64,000 nt of DNA from Pseudomonadota bacterium (lineage in GTDB: Bacteria > Pseudomonadota > Alphaproteobacteria > Acetobacterales > Acetobacteraceae): the NCBI GenBank assembly GCA_021808315.1, contig JAKBBY010000002.1, forward strand, positions 1 through 64,000, in the 5' to 3' direction. A program made the translations under genes and the position numbers. Of the stretch, positions 53,905 through 64,000 are shown piece after piece (the first letter of the stretch is position 1; every line of letters begins with the position of its first letter). Below the pieces are notes generated by a model. The model was given only the letters and a program-made list of their open reading frames with translations. It ran no database searches and had not been told where the DNA came from.

Positions 53905-54554
53905 GCCGCACCGCTGGCATCATCCGCCCGATCCGCAGCCCGATCCGCAGGGTCACCCGAAGCCTGACTGATCGGGCGCAAATGCGGCGGGATCGCAAAA
54001 CCCAAGCGCTGCGGAATATCCCACACTTCGCGCACCTGCCGGATAATCCGAAACCCCGCTCGCTGATAATTGGGCAAAGCCCGTGGATGATCCGCCGTGC
54101 AGGTATTCACCGTCATGCCCCGCACCGGCCCGGAAAAAACCTGATCAATCGCAGCCCCCAGCAGCGCAAACCCCAAACCCTGACCAATCGCCTCGGGCAG
54201 CAAGCCAAAATAGCTCAAATTGACATCGGGCCAGCTCGTCGCATCCAGCTCAAAAAAACCGGCAACCGTCTCGCCGTGCCACAGGCGATACACCGCCACC
54301 GCCGGATCGGCGAGCAGGCGCGCCAGCATCGGCTCGGGCATCATCCGGCGCAGCCACCAAAGCCACGGCCCGCCCACCCGATCATACAAATCGCGATACG
54401 CTGCCACGCTCAAACGCGGCGCCAATTCCAGCCGCGTTCCCGCTGGCAAGGCCGACCAGCGCCGCTCCGGCTTCGCATCGAGGCGCATGAAACTAACCGT
54501 CACGATCACCCGATCAACGGCCTCGCCCGGCAAAGCCTGCCAATAGCTGGACAT
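53901..54554 (-). CDS. GNAT family N-acetyltransferase
   Basis: 217-residue acyltransferase fold. The block AVYRLWHGETVAGFFELDATSWPDVNLSYFGLLPEAIGQGLGFALLGAAID holds the acetyl-CoA-binding QGLGxAL (R/Q-x-x-G-x-G/A) motif and the beta-bulge strand. The N-terminal half with VIVTVSFMRLDAKPE and LSVAAYRDLYDRVGGPW is not typical of well-studied groups. The substrate is unknown. It starts six bases after rpoD and its stop overlaps the PiT start. Confidence 0.85.
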   Translation of the reverse strand: MSSYWQALPGEAVDRVIVTVSFMRLDAKPERRWSALPAGTRLELAPRLSVAAYRDLYDRVGGPWLWWLRRMMPEPMLARLLADPAVAVYRLWHGETVAGFFELDATSWPDVNLSYFGLLPEAIGQGLGFALLGAAIDQVFSGPVRGMTVNTCTADHPRALPNYQRAGFRIIRQVREVWDIPQRLGFAIPPHLRPISQASGDPADRAADRADDASGAA

Positions 54555-54560
54555 CTGCGC

Positions 54561-56483
54561 TCAGTCTTCCAGAAAACTCCGCAATTTCCGGCTGCGCGTC
54601 GGGTGCTTTAATTTGCGCAACGCCTTGGCTTCAATTTGCCGGATGCGCTCGCGCGTCACGTTAAATTGCTGGCCCACTTCTTCCAGCGTGTGATCGGTAT
54701 TCATCCCGATACCAAAACGCATCCTTAACACGCGCTCCTCGCGCGGCGTCAGCGACGATAACACCCGCGTCGCCGCCTCGCGCAAATTCGCGTGTACCGC
54801 CGCATCGAGCGGAATGATCGCGTTCTTATCCTCGATGAAATCGCCCAAATGGCTGTCTTCCTCATCGCCAATCGGCGTCTCCAGGCTGATCGGCTCCTTG
54901 GCGATTTTCAGCACCTTACGCACTTTCTCAAGCGGCATGCCCAATTTCTCAGCCAATTCCTCAGGCGTCGGCTCGCGGCCAATTTCATGCAACATCTGGC
55001 GCGATGTCCGCACCAATTTGTTGATCGTCTCGATCATATGCACAGGGATGCGAATAGTGCGCGCCTGATCGGCAATCGAGCGGGTAATCGCCTGCCGGAT
55101 CCACCAGGTCGCATAGGTGCTGAATTTATAGCCGCGCCGATATTCGAACTTATCAACCGCCTTCATCAAGCCAATATTACCCTCCTGGATCAAATCCAGG
55201 AATTGCAAACCCCGGTTCGTATATTTTTTCGCAATCGAAATGACCAAGCGCAAATTCGCCTCGATCATTTCCTTCTTCGCCCGCGTCGAATCACGCTCCC
55301 CGCGCGACACGGTGGCATAAACCCGGCGGAATTCCTCAATCGGCAATTGCGCCTCGGCGGCGATCCGGCCAATTTGCGCCCGCAACTCGGTAATTTGCGC
55401 CGCATGCTTGGTGACAAATAATTTCCAGCCCTTGCCAGGGCGCTCGGCCACATGATCGAGCCAAGCCGGGTCCATCTCATTACCGCGATAGGCGGCGAGA
55501 AAATCCTCGCGTGAAATTTTGCAGCTCTCCGCCAGCCGCAAAAGCTGACCTTCCAGCCCATTCAGCCTTTGGCTCAATTCCTTAAGCTGCACCACCAATT
55601 CTTCGATCCGGTTGGTATGCAGCCGCACCTGCTCAACCTTGGCAACCAGCTCATCGCGCAATTTCTCATAGGTTTTTTCCGAGCGCTTATTGGCCTCGGT
55701 GCCCGCATTCAGCGCATCCAGCCTTTTATGCTGGAGCTTCATGAATTTTTCGTACAAATCCTCAATCACAGTGAATGTCTCAAACACTTCCGGTTTGAGC
55801 TTTTCTTCCACCGCCGAGAGCGACATGCCGCTCCCCTCGCCTTCTTCCTCTTCCTCCGGCTCCTCAACCACCGCTTCAAACCCGGCCTCGCTGGTCGGCT
55901 CGCCACCACCTTGCGTCGCTTCCAAATCAATCACGTCGCGCAGCAGCATCCGGCTCGATTTCAGCGCCTCATGCCAAGCAATAATCGCCCGGAACGTCAG
56001 CGGGCTTTCGCACAGCCCGCCAATCATCATGTCACGCCCGGCTTCGATGCGCTTGGCGATGGCAATTTCGCCCTCGCGCGAGAGCAATTCCACCGTGCCC
56101 ATTTCGCGCAAATACATCCGCACCGGATCATCGGTGCGCCCGGCGCTGGCCTCGCTGATATTGCCCGCAACCGGCTCATCCTCGGCATCAACGGCTTCTT
56201 CCGCCTTCTCGGTCACCGGCTCAACATCGTCACTCTCTTCGCTCTCGACCACCTGGATGCCCATCTCGCTGAGCTGAGACATCACATCCTCGATCTGCTC
56301 GGAACTATTTTGCTCCGCCGGCAGCACCGCATTCAGCTCATCGAACGTGATATAGCCGCGCTCCTTGCCCCGCGCGATCAGCCGCTTCACCGAGGCGGAT
56401 TGAATATCAAGGGTCACAGTCTCCGGCTCGGCCTCGGCGGCAGCGGGCTCGGATTGCGGGGCAGTGGCTGGTTTGATGGCCAT
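54561..56483 (-). CDS. rpoD: RNA polymerase primary sigma factor (sigma-70)
   Basis: Housekeeping sigma factor of about 640 residues. Region 1.1 with the acidic stretch, region 1.2 [32 protein letters not shown], a long non-conserved region (about 180-400, rich in Glu), region 2 with [25 protein letters not shown] and [21 protein letters not shown], region 3, and region 4 [12 protein letters not shown]...[33 protein letters not shown] 56483 is used because GGAG lies nine bases upstream; the ATG at 56489 is also possible. It lies downstream of dnaG as in many bacteria. Confidence 0.96.
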   Translation of the reverse strand: MAIKPATAPQSEPAAAEAEPETVTLDIQSASVKRLIARGKERGYITFDELNAVLPAEQNSSEQIEDVMSQLSEMGIQVVESEESDDVEPVTEKAEEAVDAEDEPVAGNISEASAGRTDDPVRMYLREMGTVELLSREGEIAIAKRIEAGRDMMIGGLCESPLTFRAIIAWHEALKSSRMLLRDVIDLEATQGGGEPTSEAGFEAVVEEPEEEEEGEGSGMSLSAVEEKLKPEVFETFTVIEDLYEKFMKLQHKRLDALNAGTEANKRSEKTYEKLRDELVAKVEQVRLHTNRIEELVVQLKELSQRLNGLEGQLLRLAESCKISREDFLAAYRGNEMDPAWLDHVAERPGKGWKLFVTKHAAQITELRAQIGRIAAEAQLPIEEFRRVYATVSRGERDSTRAKKEMIEANLRLVISIAKKYTNRGLQFLDLIQEGNIGLMKAVDKFEYRRGYKFSTYATWWIRQAITRSIADQARTIRIPVHMIETINKLVRTSRQMLHEIGREPTPEELAEKLGMPLEKVRKVLKIAKEPISLETPIGDEEDSHLGDFIEDKNAIIPLDAAVHANLREAATRVLSSLTPREERVLRMRFGIGMNTDHTLEEVGQQFNVTRERIRQIEAKALRKLKHPTRSRKLRSFLED

Positions 56484-56609
56484 AAACATAGTCTCCAACT
56501 CGATCACGCAGTATCGCAAGAAGCATCGCAACCCGAACCATAGGCGGCGAAACAATTTATCTCCGGGTCAGCGCGCCCCGGTTGTATCCTCATCAATCAT
56601 CACATCCGC

Positions 56610-58430
56610 TCAATCGGGCGCATCCTCGTCGCTCTCGCCGCGCTCGGCCCGCTTCAGCGCCTGGGTGAGCGAGACCAGCCGGTCCCAATGGCCCGGATCG
56701 TTGGTCTCGCGCCATCGCCGATGTTGCTCGGCGCATTGGTCGCGCAACCAATCGAGATTCATCAGGCCAAAAATACCATACCAGCAGGCTTCGATGTCGG
56801 GCCGGAGCGCGTCAGGGCGCGACACGATGGATGGCAGCGTTTCAGCCTCAATGCTCGACATTAAATCCCCGAAACCTGATGTGCGGAGATGGTCAACCAA
56901 GGCCGCGCTGTCAAGAGCCTCGGCGCAATTCGCCCACTCAATCAGGGCTGCCCGCAACGCTGTCAGCGATGCAGGCAGATCAAGGGCAACCAGCGCCTCA
57001 TCGAAATTGGGGATCAGCGCCGGATGTTTCAACAAAATTCCGAGCAACAGACGCGCCCGCCGCTCTTGGGTGCGTTCGGGCGCAATCACCGGGCGCACCA
57101 AGCCGAGCGGTCGGCGCACCGGTGCCGCGCCGCGCCGCTGATCGGTAAATCCCGCGCGCTCCGGGCGCGCCGGGCGCGCCGGGCGGGCCGCAAAAAACCG
57201 ATCCAGCAAGCTGCGCCGCATCTCGCTCGCCAAAGCCCGGTCGGTAATCTGCCCCGCCGCCGCTTCCAAGCGCCGCCGCAGCGCCGCACGGCCCTCCGGT
57301 CCCGCCTGATCCGCCCCTTCCGCCAGCAAGCCAAACAAGGCCTCATCCAAGGGGCGCGCGCCAGCCAGCACCGCCGCAAATCCCGCCGCCCCGGCTTTAC
57401 GCACCAGACTATCGGGGTCTTCATCATCCGGCAGCCGCGCCACCATCAATGACCGATCAGCGGCCAAAGACGGCAAAGCCCGCTCAATCGCCCGCAACAT
57501 CGCCCGCCTGCCCGCCTTGTCACCATCCAAACACAGCACCGGCATCGGTGAAACCCGCCATAATTCGGCCAAATGCGCCTCGGTCAGCGCGGTGCCGAGC
57601 GGCGCCACCGCCCCGCCAAATCCGGCCTCATGCAGCGCAATCACATCCATATAGCCTTCCACCACCAGCAGCCGCGCCCCCTGGCGCAAAGCCGCACGCG
57701 CCCGGTCCAGCCCATAGAGCGTGCGACTCTTGGAAAATACCGCCGTTTCCGGCCCGTTCAGATATTTCGGCTCGCCCGCCCCCAGCAGCCGACCGCCAAA
57801 ACTGACAATCCGTCCCCGCCGATCACGGATCGGGAACATCAACCGGCTGTAGAAATAATCAACCGGCCCGCGCTCGCCTTGCTTCATCAAACCGGCCTCG
57901 ACCAGCCGCTCCGCGCTCACCCCCTCGCGCCCCAGCGCCGCGAGCAACGCGCCGCGCCCCTCGCCAGACCAACCCAGCGCAAACCGCTCAATCGCCGCGC
58001 GATCCAACCCACGCTGGGCCAAATAGGCCCGCGCCGCCGCCCCTTCGGGCAGCATCAACCGCCGCTGATACTCTGCGCCGGCCATTGCCAGCACCGCCAT
58101 CACCCCCGCCTCGCGAGAGGCTTGCTCCGCCGCCTGCGGATCAGATTTGGGCAATTGCATCCCCGCCTCGCCCGCCAGCCGTTCCACCGCCTCGGTAAAA
58201 CTCGCCCCCTCGCTCTGCATCACGAAACTGATCGCATCACCATGCGCGCCGCAGCCAAAACAATGGAAATGATCGTCATACACGTAAAATGACGGCGTCT
58301 TTTCGTTATGAAACGGGCAACAGCCCTTTTGCTCGCGCCCCGAGCGAGTCAAGCGCACCCGCTTGCCGATTAGTGCTGCAATCGGCGTGCGCGTGCGCAA
58401 TTCATCCAGAAAAGGCGCCGGCCAATTCAT
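56610..58430 (-). CDS. dnaG: DNA primase
   Basis: Makes RNA primers for replication, 606 residues. The N-terminal zinc-binding domain has CCPFHNEKTPSFYVYDDHFHCFGCGAHGD, the primase core has FPIRDRRGRIVSFGGRLLG and the TOPRIM motif LLVVEGYMDVIALHEAGF, with LDGDKAGRRA later. The C-terminus holds the helicase-binding domain. It lies between yqeY (four-base overlap) and rpoD, a classic arrangement. Confidence 0.97.
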   Translation of the reverse strand: MNWPAPFLDELRTRTPIAALIGKRVRLTRSGREQKGCCPFHNEKTPSFYVYDDHFHCFGCGAHGDAISFVMQSEGASFTEAVERLAGEAGMQLPKSDPQAAEQASREAGVMAVLAMAGAEYQRRLMLPEGAAARAYLAQRGLDRAAIERFALGWSGEGRGALLAALGREGVSAERLVEAGLMKQGERGPVDYFYSRLMFPIRDRRGRIVSFGGRLLGAGEPKYLNGPETAVFSKSRTLYGLDRARAALRQGARLLVVEGYMDVIALHEAGFGGAVAPLGTALTEAHLAELWRVSPMPVLCLDGDKAGRRAMLRAIERALPSLAADRSLMVARLPDDEDPDSLVRKAGAAGFAAVLAGARPLDEALFGLLAEGADQAGPEGRAALRRRLEAAAGQITDRALASEMRRSLLDRFFAARPARPARPERAGFTDQRRGAAPVRRPLGLVRPVIAPERTQERRARLLLGILLKHPALIPNFDEALVALDLPASLTALRAALIEWANCAEALDSAALVDHLRTSGFGDLMSSIEAETLPSIVSRPDALRPDIEACWYGIFGLMNLDWLRDQCAEQHRRWRETNDPGHWDRLVSLTQALKRAERGESDEDAPD

Positions 58431-58894
58431 CGGGCGGCTAATTTTTCTTTCACCAGCGCCGAGGTCACCCCCATATCCAAATCCGTCCCATGCGCCTGTT
58501 TCAGCGCCGCGATCACCTTGCCCATATCCTTGGGCCCGGCCGCTTCGGTGCTGACAATCGCCTGCTCCACCGCCGCCGCCAGCGCCGCCCCCTCCAGCGT
58601 GCGTGGCAGAAATTCCTCGATAATCGCGATTTCCGCCGCTTCCTTGTCTGCAAGCGCGGGACGATTGACCGCCCGATATTGCGCTTCGGATTCCCGGCGC
58701 GATTTCACCATGCCGCGCAGCATCGCAATAATCTCGGCATCGGGAATTTCCATCACCCCTTTAGGCCGGGCGGCAATGTCAAAATCCTTCAACCGCGCGC
58801 TCATCATGCGCAGCGTCGAAACCCGCAGCGCGTCACCCGCACGCATCGCCACCTTCACACTCTCCATTATCTGCGCCCGCAACGCTGAACTCAT
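58427..58894 (-). CDS. yqeY: GatB/YqeY domain protein
   Basis: 155-residue protein related to the C-terminal tRNA-binding domain of GatB amidotransferase. Opening MSSALRAQIMESVKVAMRAGDALRVSTLRMMSARLKD and the block GPKDMGKVIAALKQAHGTDLDMGVTSALVKEKL are typical. ATG 58894 is chosen because GGAG lies six bases upstream. Its stop overlaps the dnaG start. Function is not settled; often linked to dnaG-rpoD. Confidence 0.92.
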   Translation of the reverse strand: MSSALRAQIMESVKVAMRAGDALRVSTLRMMSARLKDFDIAARPKGVMEIPDAEIIAMLRGMVKSRRESEAQYRAVNRPALADKEAAEIAIIEEFLPRTLEGAALAAAVEQAIVSTEAAGPKDMGKVIAALKQAHGTDLDMGVTSALVKEKLAAR

Positions 58895-58949
58895 TTTTTG
58901 CTCCTTTACTCTGACCATCGGCATGACCCATCGGCATTAGCCCTTTGGG

Positions 58950-58966
58950 CCGGAAAAAATTTCCGG
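58950..58966. promoter_or_regulatory. A/T hairpin in the yqeY-carA divergent gap
   Basis: CCGGAAA-AAA-TTTCCGG followed by TTTT lies 54 bases before carA and 56 bases upstream of yqeY. On the plus strand it has the form of a small intrinsic terminator, so it might attenuate carA, but the A/T-rich composition could equally mean a promoter spacer. Confidence 0.35.
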
Positions 58967-59019
58967 TTTTCCAGCCGCGATATTGAACCCGGATTTAATT
59001 TCCGATATGCCTCGCAATC

Positions 59020-60372
59020 ATGCCCCTGTCCATAGAATCCCTGATTGATCGGCTCGGCGGCCCGGACGCCGCCGCCAAACTCACCGCCGTCTCGACCGAA
59101 GCGGTGCGGAAATGGCGCAGCACCGGCGCAATCCCCTCGCGTCATTGGCCCACCGTGCTCGCCGCCACCGGCCTGAGCCTCGATGATCTGCCGGGCGGGG
59201 TCAATCACGCGGCATCCACCCGCAAGCCCGATCGCGCCACCGCCGCCTTGGTGCTCGGCGATGGGCGGGTATTCTGGGGCATCGGCTTTGGCGCGCCCAG
59301 CAGCGCCGATCAACAGCCCGCCGAATTGTGCTTCTCCACCGGCATGGCGGGTTACCAGGAAACCCTGACCGATCCCTCCTTTGCTGGCCAAATCATCACC
59401 TTCACCTTCCCCCATGTCGGCAATGTAGGCACCAATGCCGAGGATATCGAGGCCCGTCAGAGTTTCGCACGCGGCCTCGTGCTCAACCGGCCCATCAGCA
59501 AACCCTCAAACTGGCGCTCCACCGCATCGCTCGATGAATGGTGCGCCCGCATCGGCCTCTCGGGCATCCATAGCGTCGATACCCGCGCCCTCACCCTCTC
59601 CATCCGCGATGACGGCGCCCCCAACGCGCTGCTCGCTTTTCCGCACGACCAGAAATTCGACATCCCCGCCTTGGTCGCCCAGGCGCGCGACTGGCCCGGC
59701 CTCACCGGCATGGACCTTGCGGGCGCAGTGTCTTGCACCCAACCCTATGAATGGACCGAAACACTTTGGGACCGCGTTACCGGTTTCGGCCAGCAAACCG
59801 CGCCCTCATACACGGTGGTTGCGGTCGATTACGGCGCCAAACGCAATATTTTCCGCAATCTCGCGAGCGTCGGCTGCCGGGTGATCGTGGTGCCCGCCAC
59901 CAGCACCGCCGAGGATATTTTGCGCCACCGCCCCGATGGCGTGTTTCTCTCCAACGGCCCCGGTGATCCCGCCGCCACCGCCCGCTATGCGGTGCCCGCG
60001 ATCCGCCGGGTGCTTGAGGCAAAAATTCCGCTGTTCGGCATCTGCCTCGGCCACCAGCTCCTCGCGACCGCCCTCGGCGGCAAAACCTACAAGCTCGCGC
60101 GCGGCCATCGCGGCGCCAATCAGCCGGTGCAAGAGCTCGCGACCGGTCGGGTCGAAATCACCAGCCAAAATCACGGTTTCGCGGTCGATGAAGCCTCACT
60201 GCCGCACGGCGTCATCATCACCCACCGCAGCCTGTTCGATGGCTCGAACGAGGGCATCGCCTGCCCGGCGCAAAATTGCTTCTCGGTGCAATATCACCCC
60301 GAAGCCAGCCCCGGCCCGTCAGATGCCAATCACCTATTCAGCCGCTTCACCGCCATGATGCGCACCCCCTGA
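59020..60372 (+). CDS. carA: Carbamoyl-phosphate synthase small subunit with N-terminal HTH-like domain
   Basis: Glutamine amidotransferase subunit that supplies ammonia to CarB for arginine and pyrimidine synthesis. 450 residues, about 60-70 more than E. coli CarA (382). The core starts near residue 70 (ATAALVLGDGRVFWGIGFG) and the amidotransferase Cys is C342 in GICLGHQL, with His/Glu in VQYHPEASPGP. The first 60 residues are an extra domain, IESLIDRLGGPDAAAKLTAV...AVRKWRSTGAIPSRHW, like a small Cro/YdaS helix-turn-helix. I recall a named domain (carph-isopro) at this place in Rhodospirillales-type CarA proteins. Start ATG 59020 is the only one that includes it. Confidence 0.95.
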   Translation: MPLSIESLIDRLGGPDAAAKLTAVSTEAVRKWRSTGAIPSRHWPTVLAATGLSLDDLPGGVNHAASTRKPDRATAALVLGDGRVFWGIGFGAPSSADQQPAELCFSTGMAGYQETLTDPSFAGQIITFTFPHVGNVGTNAEDIEARQSFARGLVLNRPISKPSNWRSTASLDEWCARIGLSGIHSVDTRALTLSIRDDGAPNALLAFPHDQKFDIPALVAQARDWPGLTGMDLAGAVSCTQPYEWTETLWDRVTGFGQQTAPSYTVVAVDYGAKRNIFRNLASVGCRVIVVPATSTAEDILRHRPDGVFLSNGPGDPAATARYAVPAIRRVLEAKIPLFGICLGHQLLATALGGKTYKLARGHRGANQPVQELATGRVEITSQNHGFAVDEASLPHGVIITHRSLFDGSNEGIACPAQNCFSVQYHPEASPGPSDANHLFSRFTAMMRTP

Positions 60373-60429
60373 TAGCCCCACGCCCGCGACGATCCCAATC
60401 CCGTCCGCCTGCCCCCACGGAGCCACCTG

Positions 60430-63400
60430 ATGCCCAAGCGCACCGACCTGCACTCGATCCTGATCATCGGCGCCGGCCCGATTGTCATCGGCCAAGCTTG
60501 CGAGTTCGATTATTCCGGCGCCCAGGCCTGCAAAGCCCTGCGCGAGGAAGGCTACCGCGTCATCCTGGTCAATTCCAATCCCGCCACCATCATGACCGAC
60601 CCGGAATTGGCAGACGCCACCTATATCGAGCCAATCACGCCCGAGATGGTGGAAAAAATCATCATCAAAGAGCGCCCGGACGCCCTTCTGCCCACCATGG
60701 GCGGGCAAACCGCGCTGAACACCGCGATGACCTTGGCCAAATCCGGCATTCTCGCCAAGCACGGCGTCGAATTGATCGGCGCCAAGGCCGAGGTGATCGA
60801 TCGCGCCGAGGACCGACTGAAATTCCGCGACGCGATGGCCGAAATCGGGATCGAAAGCCCGAAAAGCCGCATCGCGCACTCGCTCGATGAGGCGAAAGCC
60901 GCCCTAGAAATTGTCGGCTTGCCCGCCGTGATCCGCCCATCCTTCACCCTCGGCGGCACCGGCGGCGGCATCGCCTATAACCGCAGCGAATTCTTCGACA
61001 TCGTCGCGGGCGGGCTCGACGCCTCCCCCACCACCGAAGTGCTGATCGAAGAAAGCGTGCTCGGTTGGAAAGAATATGAAATGGAAGTCGTGCGCGACAG
61101 CGCCGATAATTGCATCATCATCTGCTCCATCGAAAATATCGACCCGATGGGCGTGCATACCGGCGATTCCGTCACCGTCGCCCCGGCCCTGACCCTGACC
61201 GACCGCGAATTGCAAATCATGCGCGACGCCTCGATTGCCTGCCTGCGCAAAATCGGCGTCGATACCGGCGGCTCCAACGTGCAATTCGGCATCAACCCCG
61301 CCGATGGCCGCATGGTGGTGATCGAGATGAACCCGCGCGTCTCGCGCTCATCGGCCCTGGCCTCCAAAGCCACCGGCTTTCCGATTGCCAAAATCGCCGC
61401 CAAACTGGCCGTTGGCTACACGCTCGATGAATTGCGCAACGACATCACCAAAGTCACACCTGCGAGTTTCGAGCCGACCATCGATTACGTGGTGGTCAAA
61501 ATCCCCCGCTTCACCTTCGAAAAATTCCCCGGCACACCCGCCGTGCTGACCACCGCGATGAAATCGGTCGGCGAAGCCATGGCGATGGGCCGCAGCTTCC
61601 CCGAAGCCCTGCAAAAAGCCCTGCGCAGTCTCGAAACCGGCTATGCCGGCCTCGACCCGATCGAGCCACCCGGCGATGGCACGCATGACGCCTATCGCGC
61701 CGCGCTCTCCACCCCGCGCCCGGATCGCTTGCTGATCGCCGCCGCCGCCCTGCGCGCTGGGCTGAGCGTCGCGGACATCCATAACGCCTGCAAATTCGAC
61801 CCCTGGTTCATCGAGCAGCTCGCTTTGATCATCGAGGCCGAAAACCAGGTCAGCACCCAAGGCCTGCCCGATGACGCGGATGGTTGGCGCGCGCTCAAAG
61901 CCATGGGCCTATCCGATAGGCGATTAAGCACCCTGTCCGGCCTCCCCGAAGCCGACATCGCCACCACCCGCCAACGGCTCGGCGTGATCCCCACCTATCG
62001 CCGCATCGATAGCACCGCCGGCGAATTCGCCTCCGCCACCGCCTATCTCTACGCCACCTATGAGGGCGGTTTCGGCACCCCCCATTGCGAGGCCGAGCCG
62101 AGTGCGCGCACCAAAATCGTGATCCTCGGCGGCGGCCCGAACCGGATCGGCCAAGGCATCGAGTTCGATTATTGCTGCGTCCACGCCGCCTACGCCCTGC
62201 GCGATGCCGGGTTTGAGACCATCATGGTCAATTGCAACCCCGAAACCGTCTCCACCGATTACGACACCTCCGACCGGCTCTATTTCGAACCCTTATTCGC
62301 CGAAGACGTGTTAGCCCTGATCAAGCGCGAACAAGCCAACGGCCAACTGCTCGGCTGCATCGTGCAATATGGCGGGCAAACCCCGCTGAAACTCAGCCAA
62401 GCCCTCGCCGCCGCCGGCATCCCCATCCTCGGCACCTCCGCCGATGCGATCGATATCGCCGAAGATCGCGAACGCTTCCAAACCCTGCTGCACCAGCTCG
62501 GCCTGCGCCAGCCCGAAAACGGCATCGCCCGCTCCGCCGATGAAGCCGAAGCCATCGTCGCGCGCATCGGCTTCCCGGTGGTCATCCGCCCGAGCTACGT
62601 GCTCGGCGGGCGCGCCATGGAAATCGTCTATGACCTCACCAATCTGCGCCGCTACATGCGCGAGGCCGTGGTGGTCTCGGGCACCAACCCGGTGCTGATT
62701 GATCGCTATTTGAACGACGCCATCGAAGTCGATGTCGATTGCATCGCCGATGGCGAAACCGTCTATGTCGCAGGCGTGATGGAACATATCGAAGAAGCCG
62801 GCATTCACTCGGGCGATAGCGCCTGCTCGCTGCCGCCCTACTCGCTCTCCCCCGCCATCATCGATGAGTTGCGCGCCCAAACCGAAGCCATGGCCAAAGC
62901 CCTCAACGTGGTCGGGCTGATGAATGTCCAATTCGCCATCCAGCGCGATCAAGCGGGCGGCGACAATGTCTATGTGCTCGAAGTCAATCCGCGCGCCTCG
63001 CGCACCATCCCCTTCGTCGCCAAAGCCACCGGCATCCCGGTCGCCAAAATCGGCGCGCGGGTGATGGCTGGCGAAAAACTCGCCGATTTCCATCTCGACC
63101 CCAGCCTTATGCGCCGCCATGTCGCGGTCAAAGAAGCCGTCTTCCCCTTCGCCCGCTTCACCGGCGTCGATGTGCTGCTCGGCCCGGAGATGAAATCGAC
63201 CGGCGAAGTCATGGGGCTGGATGCCAGCTTCGCCCGCGCCTTTGCCAAAGCCCAGCTCGGCGCCGGCGTCAAATTGCCGCAAGCAGGCACCGTGTTTCTG
63301 TCCGTGCGCGATGCCGATAAATCCGCCATCATCCCCATCGCCCGCCGCTTCATCGAACTCGGCTTTTTGCTCCGCGCCACCCGCGGCACCGCCGCCCATC

Positions 63401-63687
63401 TCGCCAGTGCCGGCATCGCTGCCGAGCCGGTCAATAAAGTGCTCGAAGGCCGCCCCCATTGCGTCGATGCGATTCGCTCCGGCGAAATCGACCTCGTGAT
63501 CAACACCGCCTCCGGCGCGCAAACCGTCGCCGACAGCTTCGATATCCGCCGCTCCGCCCTCACCCACGGCGTGCCGCACTTCACCACCATCGCCGGTGCG
63601 CGCGCCGCCTCGCACGCCATTTCCGCCCTCGCGGCGGGCAACCTTGATGTTGCGCCGCTTCAGTCGTATTTTCGTGCCTCGTTCTGA
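60430..63687 (+). CDS. carB: Carbamoyl-phosphate synthase large subunit
   Basis: 1085 residues, the typical size. Two homologous ATP-grasp halves: the first with [22 protein letters not shown] and [10 protein letters not shown], the second with [22 protein letters not shown] and [10 protein letters not shown], then the allosteric C-terminal MGS-like domain (about 930-1080, [21 protein letters not shown]). It follows carA after a 57-base gap, so they are probably one transcript. Full length and intact. A strong hairpin follows. Confidence 0.97.
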   Translation: MPKRTDLHSILIIGAGPIVIGQACEFDYSGAQACKALREEGYRVILVNSNPATIMTDPELADATYIEPITPEMVEKIIIKERPDALLPTMGGQTALNTAMTLAKSGILAKHGVELIGAKAEVIDRAEDRLKFRDAMAEIGIESPKSRIAHSLDEAKAALEIVGLPAVIRPSFTLGGTGGGIAYNRSEFFDIVAGGLDASPTTEVLIEESVLGWKEYEMEVVRDSADNCIIICSIENIDPMGVHTGDSVTVAPALTLTDRELQIMRDASIACLRKIGVDTGGSNVQFGINPADGRMVVIEMNPRVSRSSALASKATGFPIAKIAAKLAVGYTLDELRNDITKVTPASFEPTIDYVVVKIPRFTFEKFPGTPAVLTTAMKSVGEAMAMGRSFPEALQKALRSLETGYAGLDPIEPPGDGTHDAYRAALSTPRPDRLLIAAAALRAGLSVADIHNACKFDPWFIEQLALIIEAENQVSTQGLPDDADGWRALKAMGLSDRRLSTLSGLPEADIATTRQRLGVIPTYRRIDSTAGEFASATAYLYATYEGGFGTPHCEAEPSARTKIVILGGGPNRIGQGIEFDYCCVHAAYALRDAGFETIMVNCNPETVSTDYDTSDRLYFEPLFAEDVLALIKREQANGQLLGCIVQYGGQTPLKLSQALAAAGIPILGTSADAIDIAEDRERFQTLLHQLGLRQPENGIARSADEAEAIVARIGFPVVIRPSYVLGGRAMEIVYDLTNLRRYMREAVVVSGTNPVLIDRYLNDAIEVDVDCIADGETVYVAGVMEHIEEAGIHSGDSACSLPPYSLSPAIIDELRAQTEAMAKALNVVGLMNVQFAIQRDQAGGDNVYVLEVNPRASRTIPFVAKATGIPVAKIGARVMAGEKLADFHLDPSLMRRHVAVKEAVFPFARFTGVDVLLGPEMKSTGEVMGLDASFARAFAKAQLGAGVKLPQAGTVFLSVRDADKSAIIPIARRFIELGFLLRATRGTAAHLASAGIAAEPVNKVLEGRPHCVDAIRSGEIDLVINTASGAQTVADSFDIRRSALTHGVPHFTTIAGARAASHAISALAAGNLDVAPLQSYFRASF

Positions 63688-63691
63688 CGGT

Positions 63692-63717
63692 CCGGGGTCG
63701 TTTTCGCACGACCCCGG
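63692..63717 (+). terminator. Perfect ten-base stem-loop after carB
   Basis: CCGGGGTCGT/ACGACCCCGG with a six-base loop, starting five bases after the carB stop. Strong hairpin, no T-run; greA follows downstream. Confidence 0.6.
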
Positions 63718-63793
63718 CTCGAAAACCTGTCTCGTTGCCAACCTCCAGCCTCTCGCCCGATCAACCCGACCGGGCAAGCGTTAAGGATTAGAC

Positions 63794-64000
63794 GTGCAAA
63801 GATTTCCGATGACCGGACCTGGCCTGCAAACGCTCGAAAACGAGCTGCGCCATCTCAAGTCCGAAGAACGCCCCGCCATCATCCGCGCGATCGCTGAGGC
63901 GCGCAGCCACGGCGATCTCTCGGAAAACGCCGAATATCACGCCGCGCGCGAGCGCCAATCCTTCATCGAAGGCCGCATCGCCGAGCTCGAAGAAGTCATC
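63794..64000 (+). CDS. greA: Transcription elongation factor GreA (5' part, cut by window end)
   Basis: First 69 codons of GreA, which rescues stalled RNA polymerase by stimulating transcript cleavage. The coiled-coil start [48 protein letters not shown] is typical, including [12 protein letters not shown]. The GTG at 63794 with AAGGA upstream gives five extra residues; ATG 63809 is the usual-looking start. The reading frame is open to the last base. Confidence 0.93.
   Translation, partial: MQRFPMTGPGLQTLENELRHLKSEERPAIIRAIAEARSHGDLSENAEYHAARERQSFIEGRIAELEEVI

Noticed and set aside
62311-63777. Long open frame of 488 codons on the minus strand opposite carB
   Set aside because: carB is full length and conserved; the opposite frame is Gly/Asp-rich low-complexity translation typical of an antisense shadow in GC-rich DNA.

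Overview
The window is one continuous stretch of a GC-rich alphaproteobacterial chromosome. The main taxonomic clues are a CcrM-type GANTC methyltransferase gene, a class I lysyl-tRNA synthetase, a 55-residue L33, the order yqeY-dnaG-rpoD facing carA-carB-greA, and a CarA that begins with a helix-turn-helix-like domain. My best guess is an acidophile-like member of Acetobacteraceae/Rhodospirillales (Acidiphilium/Acidocella type), but that is inference from gene content. Genes are packed tightly, many with ATGA or GTGA overlaps. No gap exceeds 300 bases, and I found no rRNA, tRNA, insertion sequence or CRISPR array. The last gene (greA) is cut by the window edge.

Layout. 0-5.5 kb: a three-gene heavy-metal-type RND efflux operon (outer membrane factor, adaptor, pump). 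5.5-10.2 kb, minus strand: lysine 2-monooxygenase (davB), 5-aminovaleramide amidase (davA), a dienoyl-CoA isomerase-like crotonase and a beta-barrel porin. 10.3-13.2 kb: a DinG-type helicase. 13.2-20.2 kb, plus strand: lysK, RNase R without its usual N-terminal winged helix, an S41 protease, rpmG and a zinc-ribbon metallopeptidase. 20.2-24 kb: a DUF3311/SSS transporter pair, a flippase-like membrane protein, thioredoxin and a YciA-type thioesterase that ends in a 38-bp tandem hairpin repeat. 24-26.7 kb: purD and xseA. 26.7-30.1 kb: an ECF sigma/anti-sigma pair divergent from a DUF3034 protein, an exported truncated hemoglobin and a Tat-exported HiPIP.

30.2-38.1 kb, minus strand: a full kdp potassium-uptake operon. 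Its promoter-proximal end holds two tiny membrane-peptide genes, a 27-residue one and kdpF. 38.2-41.8 kb: two MctP-like monocarboxylate symporters and one DUF3311 partner. 42-44.6 kb: ccrM-yicC-gmk, coupled by overlaps. 44.6-47.6 kb: a four-gene module of a double YbjQ-like protein, PspA, a small unknown protein and a second YbjQ-like protein, the best candidate here for a poorly described system. 47.8-51.7 kb: a small lipoprotein, then YfgM-like protein, BamB and Der. 51.8-58.9 kb, minus strand: a small membrane protein, an RluA-family synthase, a PiT transporter, a GNAT acetyltransferase, rpoD, dnaG and yqeY. 59.0 kb to the end: carA, carB and greA.

Taken together this is mostly core chromosome (translation, replication, transcription, nucleotide and arginine precursor synthesis) with accessory blocks for metal efflux, lysine catabolism, potassium scavenging, organic-acid uptake and envelope or redox stress.
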